The notes under the pieces: model-generated
The model's input: the letters and a program-made list of their open reading frames with translations, nothing else
The model's database searches: none
Told to the model about the DNA's origin: nothing
Made by a program: the position numbers and the translations under genes
Shown: positions 39,546 to 51,088 of the stretch, one piece after another
How positions within the stretch are numbered: the stretch's first letter is position 1
Layout of the letters: each line of letters opens with the position of its first letter
NCBI GenBank assembly: GCA_034509925.1
Contig: CM067529.1
Coordinates: forward strand, 5,711,001-5,775,000
DNA: 64,000 nt
Direction: 5' to 3'
Source: Hirudinaria manillensis
Lineage: Eukaryota; Annelida; Clitellata; Hirudinida; Hirudinidae

Positions 39546-41751
39546 ACCATAACCAACACATCTCAGGTCCCATCATTATCACAGTAACCAGTGAAATAAT
39601 TTTCCGATGATGGATGGAGTGAATGAAGAAGAACAAAAGATTCAACTCAGACTCGTCTGTGCTTTCCTTTCAATATTCACAATATTCAGACGTTTAGGCT
39701 TACACTGTAGTTTAGACTTGTGTTTTATTATAATGAGTCCATTATAATATTATAATCACCAGTCTTAATTACCGTGTATGCATGAACTGATTGGCATTCT
39801 TTAAGAAATCACGGTAATGAAGAAAGTGAAGTAAATAAATTTCATTCATTGAAAACTTTATCAAAATATTTTTTTAAAGTTAATTTAATTATTAAATCAT
39901 TGAAAATCCATATATTCCTCTAATAAAATAATATTTTCGATAATAATAATTTTAATAAATAATAATAATAATTAATAAATTGATATTCAAAGAATTGTAA
40001 AATGGACATCACATGACGTGCATTTTATTCAATTTAATGTCTTCAGCAATGGTAAGCTGTTGCTGCTTTTAAAGAAAATATTGAATAATTTATTCGTATT
40101 TTATTTCCAATTATTTGTTATAATTTTAAAGAGGAATTTCCATAGAAATTCCGTGGAATTTCGAGGCCCAAATGTAAATGAGCATCAATTCAGGTCGACG
40201 TGTGCATGAATTTATTCAATCACGTGCCTTGTGACGTCAGCACAATGACGGCTTGTGACGCCATTAGAAGATTAAACGCGATTAAACGGGACACCACACG
40301 GAGCGGCCACATCTTCCTGACCACACGTGCAAAGACACGCACGTACACACAAACACACAAACTCACGTGCACACATTCGGAAGTCAACACGCACACGTAG
40401 AGTGGAGCACATAAATTATACATGCACATCACGTGATGGATGCATCAACTTCCTGTCCTGGATTAATTTATAACGCAAGATATATTTTCCACTCAAAAAC
40501 TTTCTGATAACATGTCGGCCCCTCTTTCCACAGGAAAGTCTGCTTTTAACGAATAATGGGTATTAATTGAAAATATTAAATATGATTTTAGAAAATAAAT
40601 AGTTATAAATACGCCTGTGGCACGACATCGAGAAATGCTTCCTGCGTTTGTTTGTTTTCTGGTCGCCATTTTCTTTTAACCCAAGCATGGAACTCGATCG
40701 TTGCCGGAAATTGAATGACGTCATCAATCATGGCGGACCTTTCACCTGTTGTCCTCTGATAATAATGGACCAACTTTACAGGACACAAGAATCCGAGTTG
40801 TTTTAAGAAAACGTAGTTAAACGTTGTTGATAATTTCAAGCGGTCATTTTGAGACGAGAATAAATGACGAGAATAAAATATTTACTGAAAGCATTCATTC
40901 ATTTTCACTTGTTTTGTTGCAAAATGATTTAAATGTGAATGCTTGGTTGCTGAAATTTTTCTTGATATCAAGAAAAATAATAAATTTTTGTAGTCGAGAA
41001 TTCGAGCTTTGATTGTAAGGAGAGGTGCATACATCACCGGAAGGCGCAGAGATTAAAATTGACATGCTCCTGCGTTCCTAGGCAAGATGGATGACACAGA
41101 GAATTTAAAATAAAAACATTAAAAAAAATATCGGTGAAATAATTCTAAAAAGAAAATGAAAAACATCTCAAAATAGGCGGCCGAAACAAAAGGATGTAAG
41201 ACTGGTCATGAAACCCGACCAAGTTGCCAACCGAGGCTGCAAAATACGCCTCTCAGGGGGCGAGTTGCTATTTGTATCTGTCAAAAGACGCGAATAGGGA
41301 CGCCACGTTGAAAAATGATTCCGCCATCTTGAATGATGCGTCCACCATTTTGAAAAATGGCGTCTCTAAATGCCGCTGACGTCTGTCGCATTGGAGGAAA
41401 CCTTATTAATTATTAGCGATGACGAATGTGCTCCGCTTAATTCAATGTCTTTTTCTTCAAAATCCAGTATTCCAAGATCGAAACTGTTATTTCTGAAAAT
41501 TTATTGGGCCTATACGTTTTTAATAATATTTATTTTAATGTGAAAGAGTTAAAAGTAAATTTAAAATTATGATTTCAACGAAAATAACATTTTGTCGCTA
41601 GAGTGATTCGTAAAAAATTTCAAAACATTCGTTGAGAGGCACCTTAAACATTCAACGCCATCTGCAGAGTGAAAATGCAAAACTTTTACAAATTAATTAT
41701 TATTTAAAACAATTATATTTAATTAAATCTAAATTTACAAACTACCACGAT

Positions 41752-41870
41752 TGTATTATTAATAATATTATTATTATTATTATTATTAATATTATTATTA
41801 TTAATATTATTATTATTATTAATATTATTATTATTAATAATATTATTATTATTATTATTATTATCACTAA
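41752..41870. repeat. (ATT)n / (AATATT) microsatellite
   Basis: ATT runs punctuated by AATATT palindromic joints over about 115 bp. Confidence 0.9.
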
Positions 41871-44800
41871 TGTTGCAGCAATTAATAATAACAATAATTA
41901 CATTAATAATAATAATGTCGATATCATACCGTGATGTAATATTGCTTTTTGTTATCACAAGCACATTAATTGAATTAAATATAGTGTAGGATTACGACCA
42001 CCAAGAGAGCCAAAATTGACGCACGTTTTGCGAGCATCTACATTTATTCCATGTACTTGGTTCTGCTCCGTGAACTCTAATCAGCCACAATCAACGTAAA
42101 TCCATCGGTCGTGGCTCGATTCTCCTGAGATGTCAGCAAAGCTTCCAGCGTCATTGTCAGACTGCCTGATCAATGATCACTGATCATCCATTTGTTTGCT
42201 GCTCAGAGAGGTCATCCACAGCACACGTCATCATGAGGTAGGGAAAGGGTCGAACCAAAAAAGGACTTATGCAGACAATACATTGCTGGAGCAGGGTTTT
42301 TAAAATTAACAAATTTTTCTAGTCCTAAATAATACGTTATTCCTACAATATAATACCTTCACTTTCATGGTTATAATTTCAAGTTTTCGTTCCTTGAAAT
42401 TATTTTAAAATAATAAACACAATTATTAAATTACAGCCACTTAGTAAATCAGCTTAGTGAGCAGAAATTTTTTTAAAGTTTTTGGCTAAAATATATTTGT
42501 TGATTTAATAGTATTAGATTTATTTGTGATAAAATGGGCAATTATGTATATAAGTTGTGTAAATAATACATAATAAATATATATAATATAATTAATAATT
42601 GTTAAAATTGTTAATAAATCCGCAATTTATAAATGTATAAATTATTATAAAACTAATAATTAAATATTTTTGTAATTTTATTGTTAAGGTTTATAATATT
42701 AATGTTAATAAAATAAAAATAAAACAATTATCGTGCATGGGAATTAAAAGATGCTATTTATTGCATCTGCGTAAAAGCCAAGAAAGGGATATCTCCCTCA
42801 TCTGAAGAGTGAAGAATTTGAGGATGACAAATGATTGGACCGATGCAGAATCTAAATTGAGAGGCCATCTGTTTCATTAACTTCTTGTAGCACTTGTAAT
42901 TCATGTATTATTAAAGGCTAATAAGACTAAATATATTCAAATAGAAATTTTTATGGTCATTATATTTTTGTATAATTTTCAGGTGACACATTTCTTCTAT
43001 TTGAAGTTCATAAATAAATTAAATTTTTAAAAAAGATAAAAATGTTATTTAATTGTTTATACAAAATATAAATTCGATTAGTATATTATACGACAGTAAT
43101 TATTTTAAATTGTCAGTAATCCAGAAGCAGGAGGCCATGTAATAAAGTAACAGATGTCTTTTATCCTCACTCACTTGACAAGAGATTTTCTCAATCAATT
43201 CACGCTTTTAATGCAGGAAATTGATTCATTTCCAGTCCTTAATTACACAACATTTTATTTATTTATTTATTGTAAATATATTATTTATCGTCATTTAACT
43301 CTGCAAATGTAATGTTATGTGCATTTAATTTTTTTATTCATTAAGTTTTTTAAATAATCATTTGTTTTTATTACATTTATTCCTATGCACATATTGAATA
43401 GACATTTATATTCAAAATTTATTTTACATATATTTTTTATTAAATTATTTTCAATTTTATTGATAATTAATTTATAATTATTATGCATAAATAATTTCAA
43501 TTTATGCAGGTGCCAGTTGAAAACGTTATTGTTTCAATTGAAAATAATTTTGGTCACTTGAAAATTTATAATTGTTTTGCATAATCAAGTAAATAATCAA
43601 CAATATTTATTTATTTATTTATTTATTTATTAACTGGCAATTTCATAAGAGCATAACAATATGAAAACATCATATTATTTTTTAACACTTTGTAATTGGA
43701 AGAATGGTTATTATAAATATAAATTTAAGTTGTATATGTTTATCTGATTATTCTTGTTCTATTTAATAAAATGCTGAAATAATTCTTATTATAAAAATTA
43801 TGAATTATTATTGATTTCTTGTTGATTAATTTGTTATTATTTAATTAGTTTCTTTTATTTATAATTTGTTTACCTAATCACATAATAAATAGATTTAGTC
43901 AATAATTTCTCTATTATTGTTATCATCAATTTATTTTTTAGGTTTTAAAAAGTAAACTTTTGTTATTATTGTTTTAAATTCTTGATCAAGTTGTCTAAAA
44001 TGTCGTAAAATGCGTCATTCAGTGCAATTATAAATGCAGTTAGCATTGCAGTAATTTAAGTTATATAACAAATTAATTATTTACTTTTAGATCATTTTTT
44101 CTCCATAAAATATTAATTTGATGATTAAAAATTAAATTAGTTACATCATCATTTCATTAAATAAAATATATTTCACTTGAATATTTTAATGGTACTGGAT
44201 AATTTGGTCTTGATGGTTTGACTTGGCTCTTTAAATCAATTTTACAATTTTTATAATCCATGAAATTATGCAATTTGTGCTCCGTTAACAATAATATTAT
44301 TAATAATACTACAACGACAACATTAATAATTATAAATTATAATTTATATATAATGGTACATAATATAAAGTAAAGTTATTATCTATCATTTATAACATGG
44401 TGTTGTAACTTTGAATATTATTATAGTTTCTGATGTCGTAATATCTAAAAAAAAAACAATTAATCTACGGGCTTTTTCTTCCGTCATTCCAGAAAAGTCA
44501 CATTTAATGAGGCAATGCATTCTATTAGTCATTTATTATTATTAGAGGATTACATTAATATTTTCAAATCAATTGAAATTTGTGCATCCACTCACGTAAA
44601 ATCATGGTAGATCTTATTTGCGTTAATCTCGTTATCCTAAGTTCGTTATTTAAAATTTATTTTCATTCGTTCCCTCATTCAATATCCACAACCCATCGTA
44701 AAAAGCTTTACTACTGTTTTATCAAGGTAAAAAAATACCTAATCTTATGAAAACTGAAATTGTTCTGGAATATGAAACATTAATTTGTAATTAAATAATA

Positions 44801-44979
44801 TCACGTAAGTGTTATTTTATGTAATAAACATCCTGCAGCCTCCATCCGATTCACTTTAACATTCTTTCATGTTATCATCCAAGCCATGCTTTCACGAAAC
44901 TTTTACTTTAAATAATCACCAAATCAAAGATTTTCTGAATGCCATCTTTATGTGTTTTTTTAATATGGCGTATTTAGAA

Positions 44980-45260
44980 ACATTTAGAAGTGCTCATCAG
45001 GCAAATAGAGTTCGCGTCAAGTACTGAAGTATTGTGGTCATCGTATAGTTCTCAACGGTTGTTATAATCCATCATTGTCAGCAAGTTTGTATCTGCTCTG
45101 AAATATTACTTGTCATAAACATTTAGAAGTGTAAATAGAGTTCGCGTCAAGTACTGAAGTATTGTGGTCATCATGTAATTCTCAACGGTTGTTATAATCC
45201 ATCATTGTCAGCAAGTTCGTATCTGCTCTGAAATATTCATGCAAATTACTTGTCATAAAC
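44980..45260. repeat. Tandem duplication of a unique 140-bp segment
   Basis: Copy 1 (44980-45119) and copy 2 (45120-45260) both run from CATTTAGAAGTG through GAGTTCGCGTCAAGTACTGA to TGTCATAAAC. They differ by a few substitutions, a roughly 9-bp deletion near the start of copy 2 and a small insertion (TTCATGCAAA region) near its end. The unit is not low complexity. Confidence 0.95.
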
Positions 45261-46175
45261 GATTAGATCAACTTTAATATCTGTTGGTTTGACGTTAAAG
45301 TTTGAATTATCCCGTTCTTATGCAAATACCTGTTGTCTTCACTGCTTTAATTATAAAATTCGGCATAAAATGGCGTATTAGTATTACAGACGACAATTCC
45401 TAGGCATGGACGTTCTCAGGTTTGGTGGTGGGAGCAAATTTTAGAATTTGTAAAGTGAGTATCATAGTACACTACAAAATATACTTGAACCAATCTTAGG
45501 ATCGCTGAGGTGAATGGCTTAATTGGCACCAATTGCTATGCTATCAACTATTTCTGAGCACACACATCATTGGGCGCTCATAACGGGTAGCTACAACAAA
45601 AAGATGGCAAACTTCTTCTGTACCCCTTCGATTAGATATGTTGAACAAAGAGATTAAGATGAAATATTTAAGATTTTTCAGTGCCAAAAATCGAAGTTTC
45701 GGACGCTTTTATAATAAAATAGTAATCGTAGGTACCGCGACGATAAAAAAAAATCGAAACGAAATGAATCGAAAAAGGAGAACTAGTCCTCCAAGTTGTC
45801 ATCTTGAGTTATAATTATTGGTGCTCCACGAAACCAGATCCATTTAATTCATACAATGTTTCCAACCCAAAATATATTTGCAACACCAGCATCGTTCCCT
45901 CTCGTACAAAAGGAGAAGAATATCGATTCAAGACTTACTCATGTTCTTAACAATGTTTGAGCGTCTATTAACTCAAGTTTCACACAAAACTTATTATAAA
46001 AATTTAAAAAAAAAAGTATATTTTGAACATAATAAATGGTTTGCAAATAGGCTAACAATAACTAAAAAATAACCTTAAAACGTGTATCATTTGTAGCCTA
46101 TATTAACCAGACATAAATTTGCCTAAAAACTGATTTTGCTACAAACAGTCTGCATAAGCATATAAAATTATGCCA

Positions 46176-49100
46176 TCAATCCTTGAAATCTATGTGGTAA
46201 TAGTCCAGAACTTTCTGACTGACATTCGAGGGTGCCTTAGACATGAGACACTTCCCCTCACTTGACTTGGGGAAAGCAATAACATCTCTGATTGAATTAG
46301 CATTGCACAGGATGGCTATGTATCTTTCAACACCTAAAAAAACAATAAATACACGATCAAATGTCAAACTAAAATGTACGGCCGACAAATTCTGAACGTT
46401 GTTTTACCTAAGGCAATGCCTCCGTGAGGTGGTGCTCCGTAGTCCAAAGCATCTATCAAATGCTGCAAAGGTGATGAATCCTCCTGTAAATTAATAAATA
46501 TTAATTGTATAAATATAGATTGCTCAACAATCAACAAGTGAGTACAATATAAAATAAAAATCAACATACTTTGAGTACTTCCTTCAGTACATATCTCTGA
46601 AGTTCTGCATCATGAATTCTTATAGATCCTCCTGCCACCTCAGACCCATTCAAGACCAGGTCATAATGTTGACCCCTGACCTTTTAACGTATTACATTTC
46701 AGTATTTGATGATGTCTCATGAGAAAGGAATTTATGTAGAAAAATTAGATGTAAACATGGAATGCACTTTGTGCCAACTAACACTCTCTGGTTTTGAATA
46801 GACCAATTCGGCATCATCAGGATGAGGTGCAGTGAATGGATGATGGGCTGACTCAAGGCCTAAATAAATTTCATTATTTCAAATGAGTTACCGCAACCAC
46901 AATATATTAGAAACGAGCGCAGAAAATCTTGCCTTCTGAACCATCTTCCTTTGGAAGGAACAGTGGAAAGTTTTCGATCCACAAAAATTCCATGGCATCT
47001 TCTTCTTTGTAAACCGAGATTCCTTTTTCTCTCAACAGTGATGCCATTGCAGTCCTGAACTTCCCTGAAGACATGCACTGCAAAAAAATACGAATCATTC
47101 TCTAACATAAGTCCAGTGCCGTTAAATTAATCTTTTTGCTAACAGAATCCGCATTTTTTCCGGCAGAAAGGATGAAGACGTCTCCAGGAGATAACTGGAG
47201 TTTCTCTTGAAGGAGTTTTAAAGTAGCATCGCCCAACAAACTTCCGATCTTTCCGTGCCAAGAATTATCTTCCTTCACTCGGACAATTGCAAAGAACTGC
47301 AGATGAAAAATAATGCAGGACAATCGATCAAAACAAACTTAAAATGTCCTGCTTTGATTCAATTTGGAATCAAGAAACGTACGACTCTGGTCTTTTCACA
47401 AAGTGATTCTTCAACCACTTTTGTTAAATGCTTCACATCCTTGTTGCTGATGTATGGCTGGAAATTATAATGTCAATAAGAACAAGTTTAATTGCATGTT
47501 AAACTTTGTGCTTACAGATGAATGTGAAAATTTAACAGCTTGGACACTCTGTTTAGGCCTATTGTTGAAAGCATTCTTGAAAGGTTCAAAGTCAGTGTCT
47601 TCAAAGACTTCAGTAACATCTTCGAGCTGAAAACATTTCAAAGCAATTACAAACATAGATTATGCTTTCTAAATAAATTTAATTTCTAAATAAATAAATT
47701 TAATTAATTCACTAACAAATGAACCAAATCTTATGTCCGGTTTATCCGATCCATAAGTTTTGATGGCATCTTTGTAATCCATTCGAGGGAAAATGGCCGG
47801 GATCTGTTTCAAGTGCGACGGCCACGAATGACGTATCATACCCTCGACAATGCTTTTGATGCCTTCCTGGTCTTCAAATGACATCTCCAAGTCGACCTGT
47901 TGTTGTTGCATGCAACAACAACAATATAATAAATTGCATTCCATTTGAAGAAGATCTTCAATGTTGCAAAATGAATTTGAATTTTAATCACTTGGGTAAA
48001 TTCTGGTTGCCTGTCAGGTCTGGCAGTTTCATCTCTGAAGCAATGGGCCACTTGCATGTATCTATCAATCCCTCCAACCATCAACAACTGCTTAAACTTG
48101 AAAAAAGAAGATACCCACATAAATAAAATTTATTTCATTTCAATAATGTACATTTTTTTTATAATTTGAAATGAAAGTTTGATAGGCTTTTGAAAGAAAA
48201 ATAAAATCTAAGACAATTATAGAAGTCTTCCTCAGCAAGGAATATTTCAACATGAAATATAAATTCACCTGTTGAGGGCTCTGCGTAAGAGAATAAACTT
48301 TTCCTTTGTCATGAGTTGGAACAATGAACTCTCTGGCACCCTGCATGTAGATCGTTCGAGTTATTTAAAAGCTGACCAATAACAATGACAACATCACTCA
48401 CCCCGGGCGTTTCCCTGAATAGCAATGGCGTGTCAACGTCAACAAACCCTGGAAATTGATAGAATCAGTCTTAGCCACACAATACTATCAATAATAAAGT
48501 TTCCATATAATAAATAAGTCCCAGATCCAAGTAATCTTATTTGCCAATGCAAATTAACTGCATGCTCAATAAAGATTTACAACCAAAAAACATTACAGAA
48601 TGCATAATTTTGTAAAAGAGACACACTATTCTTTTTGAGATATTCCTCCATTTTGAAAAGAACATCAGATTTTAATCTCAAGTTTCTCTGTAGCTTTGAG
48701 TTTCTCAGATCCAGGTATCTATGCTTCAACCTCAAGCTCTCATTTACCTGAAGATGAAATAACCTAGTCATTAAACAGTTCATGCCTTTTTACATTTATT
48801 CTCACAAATTAATATTGAAATTCACACCTCGTGAAAGTCTTGTATGTGAAATGGAAGGTGTGCATTGCACCTGTTCAGAATTTTAATCTGCTCTGCAAGA
48901 ATCTCCACTGCACCAGAGTCCAAGTCCTACGCGATTTAAATCAAAATGCTTCATGTAAAATAAATATATTACATGGACACACATCATCTCACTTCATTAT
49001 CTTGACTATCAGGTCTTTTTTTAACAACTCCAACAATTTCCAACACAGACTCCAGTGGAAGATCTTTTAAAGAGAGCATCATCTGCAATTTCAAAATTAA

Positions 49101-49706
49101 ATTTTGAAAATTTTTGGAGTATAAGTCGAATGGTCAGAATATCAATTACGAAATATTCAAAACTTATGAAATGGTATTCCATTTAATTTATCTTTATAAA
49201 TTAAGATCTAAGCATAAATAATAAGTTTTTCACCAATGGATCTTGAACCACCACTTGTGCTGATCCATAAGCATCTCGTACGATAAGGAACTGCCCTCCT
49301 AGTCTTTTGTACTGTAGCCATCCATTAATTCTTATGCGTTCTGCCACATTTTCAAGAGAGATATCACACCCGCTCCGAGCGATCTTTATGTTTCCATTTG
49401 CAGGATTCGATTCTGGTGCCGAAATATCTGGAGAAAGCACGGAAGTTATTTATTAGTATTAATAACTACATTTTCATCCGAATGCCATATTCTTATACAT
49501 ATATAACAAAGTCATTGGTGAATACGAAAAAAGTGATTAAATAATTTGGATCACTGACCACTATTTAATCGTAGGGCGCTGGATGAGAATTTTGCAGCCG
49601 GTGCTTGGAGTAAACAAGCTTGAAAGACTAAATTAGAAGATCTTTCCGACTGTTTAATAAAGCTACCTAACATACGCTTCGCTAAAATGAGCTTACGACT
49701 AGCCAT
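46176..49706 (-). CDS. DARS2: Aspartyl-tRNA synthetase, mitochondrial
   Basis: Seventeen exons: 49706-49559, 49427-49234, 49082-48993, 48926-48828, 48747-48627, 48448-48402, 48340-48269, 48096-47992, 47896-47717, 47626-47516, 47457-47383, 47296-47144, 47077-46933, 46859-46783, 46680-46570, 46483-46408, 46333-46176. They join in frame to 653 aa (human DARS2 is 645). It charges mitochondrial tRNA-Asp with aspartate. Exon 1 ([14 protein letters not shown], basic, Ser-rich, no acidic residue until about residue 21) is a mitochondrial presequence. Exons 2-3 form the OB-fold anticodon-binding domain ([20 protein letters not shown]). Class II motif 2 is in exon 8 (HCFRDE, arginine 278), and motif 3 in exons 16-17 (GGIALGVER, arginine 605). 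A bacterial-type insertion domain lies between them. Intron 13 uses a GC donor. The gene is divergent from the PCBP gene, 1.4 kb away. Confidence 0.97.
47898..47923. repeat. 26-bp perfect palindrome at a DARS2 splice acceptor
   Basis: A spacerless inverted repeat centred on GCATGC with arms of TTGTTGTTG/CAACAACAA. It ends on the A of the AG acceptor of DARS2 intron 8 (exon 9 starts at 47896). In the pre-mRNA it could fold into a hairpin over the 3' splice site. Confidence 0.9.
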
Positions 49707-51088
49707 TACTAACAGCACTGAAAATAGCACGAACTTTGTTGACCTCGATTCGTAAAAAGTGAATAGTTAATAGATGAAAAGTGATTTTATGTGCCTTTTT
49801 ATTTTTTTCGTTATTTGTGTTTTTACAGAACACATTTTAAATCATGTTATCATTGTGGCTTTTTAATATTAATTTAATATAAATGATTGTCAGCTAGAAT
49901 AAATAATTTTTAATTGAGGTAGTTAGCAATTTTCTTTCCAGCGTTACAAAATTTCCAGAAGGCATTTAAATACTTTTTATTTTTTGAGTAATTAAGGGTC
50001 AAAGCTATAAAGATTTACATATCATAATATTACTATATTAATCTTATTTAAAAGTAGTTTTAATGTTGAAATTGCATAATATAATTTATGGAAGTTGTAA
50101 TTAATGGTGCCGAAATGTGACTGGATAGCCCATAGGTTGGGATTATTATGGGCGGATCCTTCTGGGATATGTTAGCTGGGAACCTTGGTCATGAATTAAT
50201 TTGAGGCTTCTGAAAAGGGAAAAGAAAATTCCTGAATATGCACAAAAGATTTATGAAATTACCCCGAAACCTGATAGCCATCGCATTGAAATATGAGAAT
50301 AAATTTTAAAGTAATCAAACCCATTGCCTCTGAAATCTCTCGGTGATAATTTTTAAAATAAACCTTAAATTGGTTATGCATGGGAAAATAAAAAAATGCT
50401 TTAAAATTATATTTTAAATTACTATATTTCACATATTATATATGTCTAGAGATTATTTGATCATAAGCTTTACCTATTTAAATAAATAGGTAAGAAGTGA
50501 TAAGATTATATTTTTTTACAGAAGAAGATGACTTGATAGATTAGTTTTAAATTAATTAAAAGCATGAAATGTTAGTCGCCATAATCTCAACGCCTAAAAC
50601 TTTATAAACAATATTTCCGGGGTGGAGTGTTATATGTTTTTATTTTTGTGTTTTGAACCACCTTTTTACTTTTTAAATTAAAGTGAGTATACTTACGTTT
50701 TCAAACTTAACATAGTCAATGACAATATTACAGATTTAACTCACTTTTGGCCGGTTAGAGGCTGGTTGCACAGTAAAATTTGTTTTTTCGGTTTGGCTGC
50801 ATGCTATTATAGTATGCACTAATAAGCTAGTGTTATAATACAATGCACCAAATACAATTTGCGAAAAAAATGTTTTTTCAGGGTTTTGCAGTAAGTTGAA
50901 ATTTTATGTGAATTCCCAATGAACTTTATATTAAATGTTAGATCTTGGACACCAGTCATTCTGGTTTAGGATTAAAGCAACTATAAAAATTTAAATCGAA
51001 ACTTTTAATTTTCATCAAAAATGAAAACAATTATGTCATGTAAGTATTGGATTGAGTTGTTAAAGTTTCATTTGCATTCAATGCTTAG
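49707..51088. promoter_or_regulatory. Divergent promoter region of DARS2 and PCBP
   Basis: A 1.4-kb gap between the divergent starts of DARS2 (minus) and the PCBP gene (plus). It must hold both promoters. The ATG of PCBP directly follows TTCAATGCTTAG, an acceptor-like sequence, so an untranslated first exon may lie in this gap. No TATA box or coding frame stands out. Confidence 0.45.

Larger units (their letters stand above)
31953..46175. other. Gene-poor intergenic DNA between Lox5 and DARS2
   Basis: About 14 kb without a recognisable gene. The first kilobase should hold the Lox5 promoter and 5' UTR. The rest is AT-rich with microsatellites, several CACGTG motifs at 38.2-40.4 kb, and two local duplications. 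No homeobox or YPWM frame was found on either strand. The 78-codon minus frame at 40603-40839 is mixed in composition but unrecognised. Confidence 0.55.

Noticed and set aside
45885..45930. Resemblance of CCCTCTCGTAC to the reverse complement of a conserved large-subunit rRNA segment
   Set aside because: Only about a dozen bases match and the flanks do not align with rRNA.
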